64,000 nucleotides of DNA from Odobenus rosmarus divergens (Eukaryota > Chordata > Mammalia > Carnivora > Odobenidae): assembly GCF_000321225.1 (NCBI RefSeq), contig NW_004450276.1:5765543-5829542 (forward strand). Reading direction: 5' to 3'. Each line of letters opens with the position of its first letter. Position 1 is the first letter of the stretch. Shown here one piece after another: positions 32,996 to 42,355 of the stretch. The position numbers were made by a program, and so were the translations under genes. Under the pieces are notes generated by a model. The model saw nothing but the letters and a program-made list of their open reading frames with translations. It was not told the DNA's origin and did no database searches.

Positions 32996-33070
32996 GAATT
33001 ATTGAATCACTATATTGTACACCTGAAACGAATATAACACTGTATGTTAACTATACTGGAATTTAAAATT
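32996..33070 (+). mobile_element. Ultrashort carnivore L1 3' end insertion, plus strand
   Basis: ATTGAATCACTATATTGTACACC, AACACTGTATGTTAACTATACTGG and AATTTAAAATT are the last ~75 bp of the carnivore L1 3' UTR. AAGATTTT(T)A lies on both sides (32986-32995 and 33071-33080), so it is a complete but extremely 5'-truncated insertion. Confidence 0.85.
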
Positions 33071-33161
33071 AAAGATTTTAGGAGTATATAGAGAACAATG
33101 TCAATTTAACAAGTTTTAGTGATAAAGGAAAATAATGACACTGATTTAAAAGAATATTATC

Positions 33162-33353
33162 GGGGGGCCTGGGTGGCTCAGTCAGTTAAGCTTCTGCCTT
33201 TAGCTCAGGTCATGATCCTTGGGTCCTGGAATGGATGGAGCCCCTCTTCGGGCTCCCTGCTCAGTGGGGAGTCTACTTCTCCCTCCCCCCCGCCCCCCGC
33301 TCGTGTTCTCTCAGTCTCAAATAAATAAATCAAATCTTTAAAAAAAACTTTTA
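33162..33353 (+). mobile_element. Carnivore SINE, plus strand
   Basis: GGGGGGCCTGGGTGGCTCAG, GCTCAGGTCATGATCCTTGG, CT/C-rich stretch, TCAAATAAATAAATCAAATC. An exact 14-bp duplication AAAAGAATATTATC lies at 33148-33161 and 33354-33367. Confidence 0.95.
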
Positions 33354-33607
33354 AAAAGAATATTATCTAACTTTGCAGCTTTTATTCCTATCATTCATTT
33401 TGAATAGTTTCCTGTATGTTGGTTTTCAAATCGGTTTGTTTTATACTTCATTTTCTAATACATTCAGAGTTCTTTTAAAGATAGTATCATTTAAAGGCTA
33501 TTTGAGAAAATAGATTTTTCAGCTTTTGTATAGGGAATAGACTCCCTGGGTTTTGGTAATTATATGGAGATAAATATAAAGGCTTTTCTAGATGATATAC
33601 TCTAATT

Positions 33608-33771
33608 TATTTTGGGGGGAGGAGGAGAGGGAGAGGGAAAGACAAAATCTTAAGCAGGTTCCACACTCAGTGCCGAGCCTGATGTAGGGCTCCATCTAAT
33701 GACCCTGAGATCACAACCTGAGCTGAAATCAAGAGTCAGAAGCTTAACCAACTGAAGCCACCAGGTGCCCC
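33608..33771 (-). mobile_element. Carnivore SINE, minus strand
   Basis: TTTTGGGGGGAGGAGGAGAG, TTAAGCAGGTTCCACACTC, GATCACAACCTGAGCTGAAA, AAGCCACCAGGTGCCCC. ATACTCTAATTT and AGACTCTAATTT flank it. It has diverged. Confidence 0.9.
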
Positions 33772-33786
33772 AATAGACTCTAATTT

Positions 33787-34487
33787 TGATGCTTCTTTTT
33801 GTCTCTTCAAGCTGCATTAATAAGATGATAAACTACAAAGTTGTTAACTTCATTTGCCATTGCATAGAGCCTGACCTTTCATTGAGCAAACTGGAGGAAG
33901 AAAGTCACTATTAAGTGGTTAACAGATGTTACACTAAAATTCCTGTTTGAGTCTATATAAATTACATAAAAATTAAAATGTTATTTTTTGAATTGGACTG
34001 ACCAATTTAACTAGAAGCACTTAGAAGCATAAAGTCTTAATTATTTTTTGATTGTTAAATATTCCAAAGCAACTGTTTTAATGAAGAAAATAATGATTAA
34101 AAAATACTCTGGTAATTCTGTTGTAAGATAACCAGGCATGTAGATCAATACACTACAGTTTGAGTATGTAATTAGACTGTAATACACCCAAAGAAAGAAG
34201 TACACTAGTGTTTATTAAAAACTTTTACAAATTATATAGATATTACATTGTTAAAATTTGGGAAAATGATTTTTCTTTGATAAAAACAAATTTACTTAAA
34301 ATGCCAAAGAAAGTATGCCATTCCATGCTCTGAATGTATTGATGAAATATAAATACTTCTAGAATTTTTGCTTCAGATTTCCTTAACCAGCTCTAGGTTA
34401 AATTGTACTTCCTAAGTATAGCATGCGTAACTGAATCAAATTTAGTTATGAAGGGTCTATAATATAATGGCCATGATCCGATTAAAG
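33787..34487. other. Unrecognised AT-rich sequence
   Basis: No repeat or credible coding potential recognised. Confidence 0.4.
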
Positions 34488-34727
34488 GCAGTATGGTGTA
34501 ATGACCAAAAGTCTTGGGATCAGATAGACTGCCTTTTGAATCTAAGTTCCCCTAATTACTAACTATGTAAACTTGGGCAAAAAATATAACTACTTTAAGC
34601 TTCAGTTAACTTATCAGGAAATGGAGGATAATAATAGTACCCCATATAGTTGATGTGAGGCTTAGCTGAGGTAGTTTGTGTACAATGCCTGTCATGTAAA
34701 TGGTCAACAAACATTAGCTGCTATTAA
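34488..34727 (+). mobile_element. MIR SINE, plus strand
   Basis: AGTATGGTGTAATGACCAAAAGTCTTGGGATCAGATAGACTGCC, AACTATGTAAACTTGGGCAA, GGATAATAATAGTACC and AATGCCTGTCATGTAAATGG follow MIR over about 240 bp. Confidence 0.9.
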
Positions 34728-35389
34728 AATAGCAGGTAGCTCCCTTCACAATGATATTATATTGAAACTGCTTTAGTTGACACTTTTAGAACACAATTTT
34801 GACATTTGGTATAGCAAATGGACATCAAAAATTTAAATCCACAGAAGGTGTGAAGTCTAATAGAACCTTCCCCTCCTCACAATAAAACTGGGATTTCTAT
34901 TGATACTTAGTTTAAGGCAGATAAGAAAAAAATCACCACACCCTCCCATCCACATGGCATTGTAAGGAAAGGTGTTTTCAAAAGGCTGAGCACCTTAGAA
35001 AGATAAAAATAAGTTCCTGAAAATTTGTAACCACGAGCTGGATCTCACCAGGATTTATAGCCCAAATTTATGTTACCTGGGCAATCCAAAAAAGCCCAGT
35101 CTTGAATGCAGTATAAAGTGGTACTATGTTAGTGGTCGCCGTCACCAGGTGCCTGGAAGGAAGTACATTCATCCAAGGCCTAAGAGTTAACTATTTTTTT
35201 TTTAAAGATGAACTCCCAAATAAAAGAATAATGAAGAAAATCACTAGGCATGAGTGAGAACTTGCAGAAACAATAGGCAGAAGGTAAAGACCCACAAAAA
35301 CATAGATATATATATTAGAATATCAGAATATTAGAATTGTCATAAGATTATAAAACAACCATGTACAATATGTTTAAAGAAATAAATAA
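34728..35389. other. Mostly unrecognised sequence
   Basis: No family recognised to 35200. The stretch before the next SINE (about 35200-35389, ACATAGATATATATATTAG, ACCATGTACAATATG) could be very old L1 but is not assigned. Confidence 0.35.
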
Positions 35390-35583
35390 GGGCACCTGGG
35401 TGGCTCAGTTGGTTAAGTGTCTGACTTTCTTTCAGGTCATGATCCCTGGGTCCTGGGATTGAGCCCCACCTCGGGCTCCCTGCTCAGCAGGGTGTCTGCT
35501 TCTCCCTCTCCCTATGAGTCTCCCCCCCAACTTGTGATCTCTCTCTCTTGCAAATAAGTAACATAAAAAATCTTTGAAAAAAA
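35390..35583 (+). mobile_element. Carnivore SINE, plus strand
   Basis: GGGCACCTGGGTGGCTCAG, GATCCCTGGGTCCTGGGATTG, CTCCCTGCTCAGCAGGGTG, CT-rich stretch, AAATAAGTAACATAAAAAATC. No clean target duplication is visible. Confidence 0.95.
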
Positions 35584-36066
35584 ATCAGTGTGAAAATATC
35601 CACAGGGATTAGAAAACTACAAATATTTATCAAAAAGACTTGAAAGAGTACTATGTAGAGCCTCTAAGATTAAAATTCTTTCAGTTGAAATAAAAACTCA
35701 GTGAATAAATTGAACATCAGATTAGACATAGCTGTAAAGAGAATTTTTGAGATGGAACACAGGAAATAAAAAGCCATCCAGAATGAGGCCCCAAGAAATG
35801 GAAGTAGGAAAAATGTGATAGTGAGGTTATGAGATAAGGGATATTAAGGGAGAAAGTCTAACAAATATCTAACCAGAGCCTCAGAATGCACCAGAAACAG
35901 CACAAGGCAATTCTCTAAAGAGATAACTGTTCCTACAACAAAAAAGCACCAATCCCCTATTGAGTAAGCCCAACAAATCCCAAGAAAGGCACAAGAAAAA
36001 AACACTGACACCTAGCCAGGTACTGGAGAACACCAAAGACAAAGTGAAGTTCTTTTTAAAAAGCCA
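35584..36066 (+). mobile_element. Old L1 ORF1-side fragment, plus strand, first segment
   Basis: CCAATCCCCTATTGAGTAAGCC, CAAATCCCAAGAAAGGCACAAG and AAGTGAAGTTCTTTTTAAAAAGCC fit old L1 ORF1 sequence. It resumes after the ATP5IF1 copy with GATTATCTTCAAAAGAGTAAC, which follows directly in L1. Confidence 0.6.
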
Positions 36067-36528
36067 GAAGTGGGACTGGAGAGGTGCTGCTCTAACATTA
36101 GCTGTCACACCATTCGCGGTGCAGGTGTGGCTGGGCATGTGGGACATTGGGGCCACACAAGCCCGAGGCTGCAGCTCCCAAGGTCAGCGGACTCCAGGGC
36201 GCTATGCGGGCTCCACACAGGAAGCCCATGGGGCCTTTGGGAAGACAGCAAACTGAAGAGGAAGGATATCTCTGAGTGCGCACTAGAGAACACCTGACAG
36301 CCTTAAGAAACACCATGAAGATGAGATCACTCATTGTGTAAAGGAGACTGAGCGTCTGCAGAAAGAAACTGAGCGGCACAAGAAGATGATCAAGCATCCA
36401 AAACATGATGATAACGATGATTAAATGTGCACAGTTCCCATACGGTGGCTACATGTCATTGCCCATTCTATGTAAACATAGTTTTGGTTTGATTAATATC
36501 TGTGTGCTGCCAACAGATTATGATAAAT
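36067..36528 (+). pseudogene. ATP5IF1P: Processed pseudogene of ATP5IF1 (mitochondrial ATP synthase inhibitor)
   Basis: An intronless copy of the mRNA for ATP synthase inhibitory factor 1, a small mitochondrial protein that blocks ATP hydrolysis by F1 when the membrane potential falls. The coding-equivalent region runs from 36098 to the natural stop at 36422-36424, about the parent's length (roughly 106 residues). The start codon is TTA rather than ATG. The presequence region keeps VWLGMW and ATQARG, then GSTQEAHGAFGK matches the start of the inhibitory segment, followed by a stop (TGA after GKTAN, about 36254). The C-terminal coiled-coil part remains readable after a frame change ([20 protein letters not shown]), so at least one shift separates the halves. 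3' UTR wording (GTCATTGCCCATTCTATGTAAAC, AACAGATTATGATAAATT) is retained, and the poly-A tail is nearly gone. TTTTAAAAAGCCA lies on both sides (36053-36066 and about 36528-36541). It sits in an old L1. Confidence 0.9.
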
Positions 36529-37000
36529 TTTAAAAAGCCAAAAGCAGGAAGAGATTATCTTCAAAAGAGTAACAATTAGCTGACAGTAAAAATGTTAGAA
36601 GACACTGAAATATTAAGATTGCTCTTTATTATTATCACTAGAAGAAGATAATTTTCAAGCTAGGACTCCCAGCAAAAATATCTTTTAAGAATGAAAATAA
36701 AGACATAAAACTAAGTTTTCACACCAATAGTCTTTAACTAAAGCAAAATCTAAAGCATGAAGTTCAGGAAAAAAATTACTGCCAATAGAAAATTTGAGGA
36801 ATGAGAAGAAAGAACACACAAAAAATAGTACATATAATAAAGATGTCTTGAAGTGTTTTTTAAAAAAATAAAACGAGGAATAAAATAGGAATAAAAAGAG
36901 TTATAATATTCCAAGATCTTAATATTATTCAGGAAAAGGATTAAATAATGATGAATATTGTAATTATCATGGTAACTACTAAAAGAATAGAAACAGGTGT
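36529..37000 (+). mobile_element. Old L1 ORF1/ORF2 junction fragment, plus strand, second segment
   Basis: GAGTAACAATTAGCTGACAG, GACTCCCAGCAAAAATATC, and GAATGAAAATAAAGACATAA match the old L1 ORF1 end region. It continues the segment ending at 36066. Confidence 0.65.
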
Positions 37001-37069
37001 CTAATTTGAGAACTATTAGAAGGGAAAAACTGGAATGAGAAAACCATTAGTCAAAAAAAAAGAAAAAGC

Positions 37070-37345
37070 ATGTGAAATTGGAGATGCCTATGAGACACAA
37101 AAGTGGAAATATGTAGGCAGAAATAAACAGGTCTGGAGTTCAGGTAAGAAATGCCATGTAATGATATAAATTTGGGAGGCATCATAAAAATTGGATTTAA
37201 AGCCAAGAGATTTAATAAGATCACTCTGGAAGTGAGGGGATAGAAAAGTGAAGTCCAAAGATAAAGCTCTTGGGCACTCCAAGATTTAGCGGTGTGGACA
37301 TGAGAAAGATTAGTGACTGTGATTTTAAAAGATACACTGGAGCTA
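37070..37345 (-). mobile_element. L2 LINE fragment, minus strand
   Basis: GAGATGCCTATGAGACACAAAAGTGG, GGTCTGGAGTTCAGGTAAG, GATATAAATTTGGGAGGCATCATA, TTTAAAGCCAAGAGATTTAATAAGATCAC and CTTGGGCACTCCAAGATTTAG follow the reverse complement of L2. Confidence 0.75.
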
Positions 37346-37384
37346 TGAACTCTGTTATAATAGAATAAAAATACCTTTCTAAAA

Positions 37385-37655
37385 AAAAGTATGGAACATT
37401 TCCCCAAAATTGATCAAGTAATAGGCTACAAAGAGAAAATCTTGATATATTCAGAGACCCAGAAACCATCTAAGTCATATTCTGACTATACAGCAATGAA
37501 AAAGGCATTCATAACAAAAGGACAGCAAACAACAATAAAACTAATCATTTTAAAATTTTATAAAACACTCCAAAATAAATCAGAGCAAATAAAAATACAG
37601 AATTTAAAGATGTTAGAAATAAAGACTGAGAACAAACTACATAAAAATCTATGGG
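37385..37655 (+). mobile_element. Old L1 ORF2 fragment, plus strand
   Basis: GATCAAGTAATAGGCTACAAAG, CATATTCTGACTATACAGC and GAAATAAAGACTGAGAAC are L1 ORF2 endonuclease/linker wording. A related piece resumes at 39341 with CTATGGGTATAGCCAGAACTG. Confidence 0.75.
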
Positions 37656-39196
37656 AAAACAGACATGTAGATTAAAGGAATAGAGTAGACAACCCAGAAA
37701 TAAACCCATGTATATACGGTTCATTTACAACAAAGGAGCCAAGAATATAGAATGGGGAAAGGACAATCTCTATCAATAAATGGTGCTGGGAAAACTGGAC
37801 CACTATCTTATACCATACACAAAAATTAACTCAAAATGGATTAAAGTAACCTCTTTGACATCGGCTGTAGCAACTTCTTACTAGATGTGTCTCCTGAGGC
37901 AAGGGAAACAAAAGCAAAAATAAGACTCTAAAGCAAAAATAAACTATTAGGAGTTCATCAAAATAAAAAGCTTCTGCATAGCAAAGGAAACAATGAACAA
38001 ACTAAAAGGGAACCTATGGAATGGGAGAAGATACTTGCAAATGACATATCTGATAAAGGGTTAGTATCCAAAATCTATAAAGAACTTATCAAACTCAACA
38101 CTCAGAACCAAATAATCCAAATAAAAAATGGGCGGAAGACATGAATAGACATTTTTCCAAAGAAGACATACAGATGGCCAACAGACACATGTGAAAAGAT
38201 GCTCAATATCCTGATCATCAGGGAAATACAAATACAATGAGATATCACTTCACACCTATCAGAATGGCTAAAATCAATAACATAAGAAACAACAGGTATT
38301 GGTGAGGATGTGGAGAAAGGGGAACCCTCTTGCACTGTTGGTGGGAATGCAAACCGGTGCAGCCACTGTAGAAAACAGTATGGAGTTTCCTCAAAAAGTT
38401 AAAAATAGAACTACCTTATGATCCAGCAAATGCACTACTAGGTATTTACCTAAAAGATAAAAAAATACTAATTCAAAGGGATACATGCACTCCAATGTTT
38501 ATAGCAGCATTATCTACAATAACCAAATTTTGGAAACAGATCAAGTGTCCATCAACTGATGAATGGATGAAGATGTGGTATATTTAGAAAATGGAATACT
38601 ACTCAGCCATAAAAAGAATGAAACCTTATCATTAGCAATGACGTGGATGCAGCTAGAGAGTATTATGCTAAGTGAATTAAGTTAGAGAAAGACAAATACC
38701 ATATGATTTCACTCATATGTGGAATTTAAGAAACAAAACAAACAAGGGGTATCTGGGTGGTTCAGTTGGTTAAGCATCTGCCTTCAGCTAAGGTCATGAT
38801 CCCAGGGTCCTGGGATCAAGCCCCAAGTTGGGCTCCCTGTTCAGTGGGCAGTCTGCTTCTTCCTCTCCCTCTGCTGCTCCCCCTGCTTGTGTTTTCTTGC
38901 TGTCAAATGAATAAATAAAATATTTAAACAAAAGAAAAGAAACAAAACAGATGAGTGTAGGGGAAAAAAAGAAAGATAAAGGAAAACCAAGAAACAGACT
39001 CTTAACTATAGAGAACAAACTGAGGGTTACTAGAGGGGAGGTGGGTGGGGGATGGGTTAAATAGGTGATAGGGATTAAGGATGGCACTGGTGATGAGCAC
39101 TGGGTGTTGTATGTAAGTGTTCAATCACTAAGTTGTACACCTGAAACTAATATTACACTGTATGTTAACTAACTGGAATTTGAATAAAAACTTAAA
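37656..39196 (+). mobile_element. 5'-truncated carnivore L1, plus strand, with SINE
   Basis: It starts in late ORF2 (AAAACAGACATGTAGATTAAAGG), then GGACCACTATCTTATACCATAC, TTGGTGGGAATGCAAACCGG, AGTGAATTAAGTTAGAG and the 3' UTR end GTACACCTGAAACTAATATTAC, GAATTTGAATAAAAACTTAAA. ORF2 is broken by stops and small indels, and no coding capacity remains. Confidence 0.9.
38746..38931 (+). mobile_element. Carnivore SINE, plus strand
   Basis: GGGGTATCTGGGTGGTTCAG, GATCCCAGGGTCCTGGGATC, CTCCCTGTTCAGTGGGCAG, CTCCCCCTGCTTGTG and AAATGAATAAATAAAATA. AAGAAACAAAACA lies on both sides. Confidence 0.95.
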
Positions 39197-39340
39197 GGTT
39201 CTCATGACAAGAAAAAAATTGTAACAATGTGTGGTGATGAATGTTAATGTGGGAATCATTTTACATTATGTGCAAATATTATGTTGTACAACCTGAATGT
39301 GATATGTCATTATACCTCAATTAAAAAAAAAAAAAACAAA
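39197..39340 (+). mobile_element. Old L1M 3' UTR and poly-A, plus strand
   Basis: GTTCTCATGACAAG, ATTGTAACAATGTGTGGTGATG, TGTTGTACAACCTGAATGTG and TACCTCAATTAAAAAAAAAA are the L1M 3' end. It implies the younger L1 landed in, or recombined with, an older L1M. Confidence 0.75.
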
Positions 39341-39533
39341 CCTATGGGTATAGCCAGAACTGTACTCAGAGGGAAAAATATGGCCTCAAAAGCATTCATA
39401 AAAATACTGAAATGAAAATTCAAGTGTAAAAAGCCAAAGATGGTTAAAAAAAATCAAAAGGAATGAAATAATGAAATTTAAAATAAAAATAAAAAATGGC
39501 TTGATAAATCAAGTCATGAACTGGTTCTTTGGC
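39341..39533 (+). mobile_element. Old L1 ORF2 fragment, plus strand
   Basis: CTATGGGTATAGCCAGAACTGTACTCAGAGGG and TTTGGCAAGAATGACAAAATG are ORF2 wording. It probably continues the piece ending at 37655. Confidence 0.75.
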
Positions 39534-39549
39534 AAGAATGACAAAATGA

Positions 39550-39744
39550 GGGGCAACTGGGTGGCTCAGTGGTTAAGCATCTGCCTTCGGCTCAGGTCAT
39601 GATCCCAGGGTCCTGGGATTGAGTCCCACATTGGACTCCCTGCTCCTCCGGAAGCCTGCTTCTCCCTCTCCCACTCCCCCTGCTTGTGTTCCCTCTCTCG
39701 CTGTGTCTCAGTCAAATAAATAAATAAAACTTAAAAAAAAAAAA
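39550..39744 (+). mobile_element. Carnivore SINE, plus strand
   Basis: GGGGCAACTGGGTGGCTCAG, GCTCAGGTCATGATCCCAGG, CT-rich stretch, AAATAAATAAATAAAAC plus A tail. The 16-bp duplication AAGAATGACAAAATGA is exact at 39534-39549 and 39745-39760. Confidence 0.95.
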
Positions 39745-39760
39745 AAGAATGACAAAATGA

Positions 39761-40130
39761 TAAAACCAGACACATAATAAATAAGACTAAGGGTAATAAA
39801 GGGATATAATTAAAGATTTGGAGGATGTTAAATACTATAAAATAACAGCCAATGTTAACATTTAAGAATAATAAAACATAAGTATTCTCCATTATTTCCT
39901 AAATCATAACAAAGGGATAAATAACAGTACAGAAACTACAAAAACTCTCCCAGACCATCCTTATCAGCTGTTTCAAAATATCCAAATACAAGTGGAAATG
40001 GGAGAAAAAAAGAAATGCTAACTCTTAAGCAAAAATTTGGTTGATGATAGATTATGGCAATTTTGTCACTGTCAAGCTGAATCTCTGTCTACCATTTAGA
40101 GGTCCCCTAATCTCTGTGTAGAGGTTAGGA
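39761..40130. other. Unassigned A-rich sequence, partly old L1-like
   Basis: A-rich wording (GATAAAACCAGACACATAATAAA, GAAACTACAAAAACTCTCCCAG) suggests continued old L1 to about 40010, but it is too diverged to place. Confidence 0.35.
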
Positions 40131-40240
40131 TTAAATACTTTCTGCATGTCAATTACCAAAAGTGTTTTATATATGTTAACTCACAACAACCCTACTATTA
40201 TACCCAATTTAGAAGAACATGATGAAAGTATTATCTCCAT
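40130..40240 (+). mobile_element. MIR-like fragment, plus strand
   Basis: AAGTGTTTTATATATGTTAACTCACAACAACCCTACTATTATACCC follows MIR wording (TTATCTCATTTAATCCTCACAACAACCCT). Confidence 0.5.
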
Positions 40241-40665
40241 TTTTATTTAAAAAATAAAAATTTCCATATTAAAGAATCTGATAGACAACTGGATCATGAT
40301 TATTTTGTAATTCTGTGTCTTGAATCCCCGTTAATTCAGCAGAGTTAATAAGAAAGAGAATGCTGCTTGAAGGTGTCAAGAACAAACAAATAGGAGGCTC
40401 CTTTGATAAAGAAATATAAGTGTTTGGTATAATATTATCACCAGAAATAAATATGTACTATTCTTAGGTCATTCCCTTTTCTAATGTTTGGCTGACTCCT
40501 TGTCCTTAATGTTCAGCTCAAGTGTATTTCCTCTTCCCTTAGGGATCCCTCTGCATATGTGTATTATTAGAGTTAGAATTCAATAACTGTTAACTGAATT
40601 AAAAAAAACTTTTGAATAAAGATTATAGCTTTCCTTTCCACCCATTCACTTAAAATGTCCTCTGA
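40241..40665. other. Mostly unrecognised sequence
   Basis: No certain repeat. 40470-40570 faintly resembles L2 (CAGCTCAAGTGTATTTCCTCTTCCCTTAGGGA). Confidence 0.35.
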
Positions 40666-40667
40666 AT

Positions 40668-40752
40668 TGTCCCTTCTTTCCTTTCCTTTTCCTTCCTGCC
40701 TTCCTCCCTCCCTCCCTCCCTCCCTCCCTCCCTTCATTCCTCCCTCCCTCTT
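40668..40752. repeat. Polypyrimidine (TCCC/TTCC)n low-complexity run
   Basis: CTTCCTGCCTTCCTCCCTCCCTCCCTCC continues to CTCCCTCCCTC. It is an almost pure pyrimidine tract of about 85 bp. Confidence 0.95.
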
Positions 40753-41515
40753 CCAAAACCAACGCCTCTTATCCCATGGCTTTGATCCTATCTGCTATTA
40801 TTTCCTTTAAGATCTTGGTCCTTCAATCATCCTCTTTTAGTAGCTTCAATGTGTACTTCTTCCTTTGCTCCTTCTGCTTGGCACTAAAAACTATGTTCAT
40901 AAATTCCCTTTAGGGGAGTGACACCAACAAAAATGGTAACATAGCCCTAAACACCCCCCTTCCACATAAACACTGAAATTATCTGAACCAACTTGGTCAG
41001 TACACTGGAAAATAAAGGCTTGTAGAAACCCAGCAAATGCTGAATCAAAGAAAAGGCAAATTAAAAATGATAGCAAGCTTTGAGGCATTTTTACCTGCTC
41101 TTGCCCCAGCCCAGGTTGGTGGCAATCTTGAAGACGGAAATCTGCATTCCCAGTATTGGACCCTAGTCCTTGACTAAGGAGGAAACAGAGTAGACCTTAT
41201 TTGCAAATTATTGTGCTTATCTCTTCTAACCTGTCTAGGGCTACCTGAAAAACTAATGCAAAGCACTTGTCTTTGTCATAAGACACAAACAGGCTGAAAA
41301 TGAAAGGATGGAAAAAGATATTTGATGTAAAGGGTAACCAAAAGAGAACTGGGTGGCTATATGAATAATGGACAAAATAGACTTTAAGGAAAGAAAAACA
41401 TTACATATTTATATGAGTTAATTCATCATGGTGATACTTATAAACATATATGACCTTGCAAACAACAGAGCCCAAAATATACAAAACAAAACATCAGTAA
41501 GGAAATAGAGAACTT

Positions 41516-41689
41516 GGGGCACCTGGGTGGCTCAGTAGGTTAAGTGTCTGCCTTCAGCTCAGGTCATGATCCCAGGGTCTTGGGATCAAGTCCCACATTG
41601 GGCTCCCTGCTCTGTGGGGAGCCTGCTTCTCCCTCTGCCTCTCATGAACTAAAAAAACAAAACAAAAAAAACCCAAAAAAAAAAAAAAA
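41516..41689 (+). mobile_element. Carnivore SINE, plus strand
   Basis: GGGGCACCTGGGTGGCTCAG, GATCCCAGGGTCTTGGGATC, then a shortened CT part and a long mixed A tail (AAACAAAACAAAAAAAACCC). AAGGAAAT(A)GAGAACTT lies on both sides (41499-41515 and 41690-41706). Confidence 0.95.
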
Positions 41690-42165
41690 AAGGAAATGAG
41701 AACTTAACACTGTAGACTAACTAGACCTAACAGACATCTGTAGAACACTCCACCCAACAACAGAGTATACATTCTTCTCAAGTACACATGGAATATTCTC
41801 CAGGATAAACTTATGTTAGACCACAAAACAAGTGTCAATAAATTTTTAAATACTGAAATGATACAAAGTATCTTCTTTGATTACAAGGAATGAGATTAGA
41901 AATCAATAACAGAAGGAAAACTAGGAAACTTACAAATATATAGAAATTAAGCAACGTACTGGGTCAAAAATAACAAGGGAAATTAGAAAATATTTAGAAA
42001 TTAATGAAAATGAAAATAAAACATGCTAAAAGTTATGGGATAGAATGAATACTGTGCTCGATAGGGAATTTATAGCACTAAATGCCTACACTGATAAAGA
42101 AAAAAAATCTCAAATCAATAATTTAAACTTTATATCTGAAGGCTAGAAAAAGAAGCTAAAATTTA

Positions 42166-42355
42166 GGGGCTCCTGGGTGGCTCAGTTGGTGAAGCGTCTG
42201 CCTTCGTCTCAGGTCCTGATCCTGGAGTCCTGGGATCCAGCCCCACTTTGTCCTGCTCAGCGGGGAGTCTGCTTCTCCCTCTCCCTCTGCCCCTCCCCTG
42301 GCTCATGCTCTCTCGCTTGCTTGCTCCCTCTCTCAACTAAATAAAACATTTTTTA
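42166..42355 (+). mobile_element. Carnivore SINE, plus strand
   Basis: GGGGCTCCTGGGTGGCTCAG, CTCAGGTCCTGATCCTGG, CTGCTCAGCGGGGAGTCTGC, CT-rich stretch and CTAAATAAAAC. The 19-bp duplication AAAAAGAAGCTAAAATTTA is exact at 42147-42165 and 42356-42374. Confidence 0.95.

Noticed and set aside
35881..36406. Minus-strand ORFs up to 102 residues
   Set aside because: They are antisense to the ATP5IF1 retrocopy on the plus strand and have no known protein.
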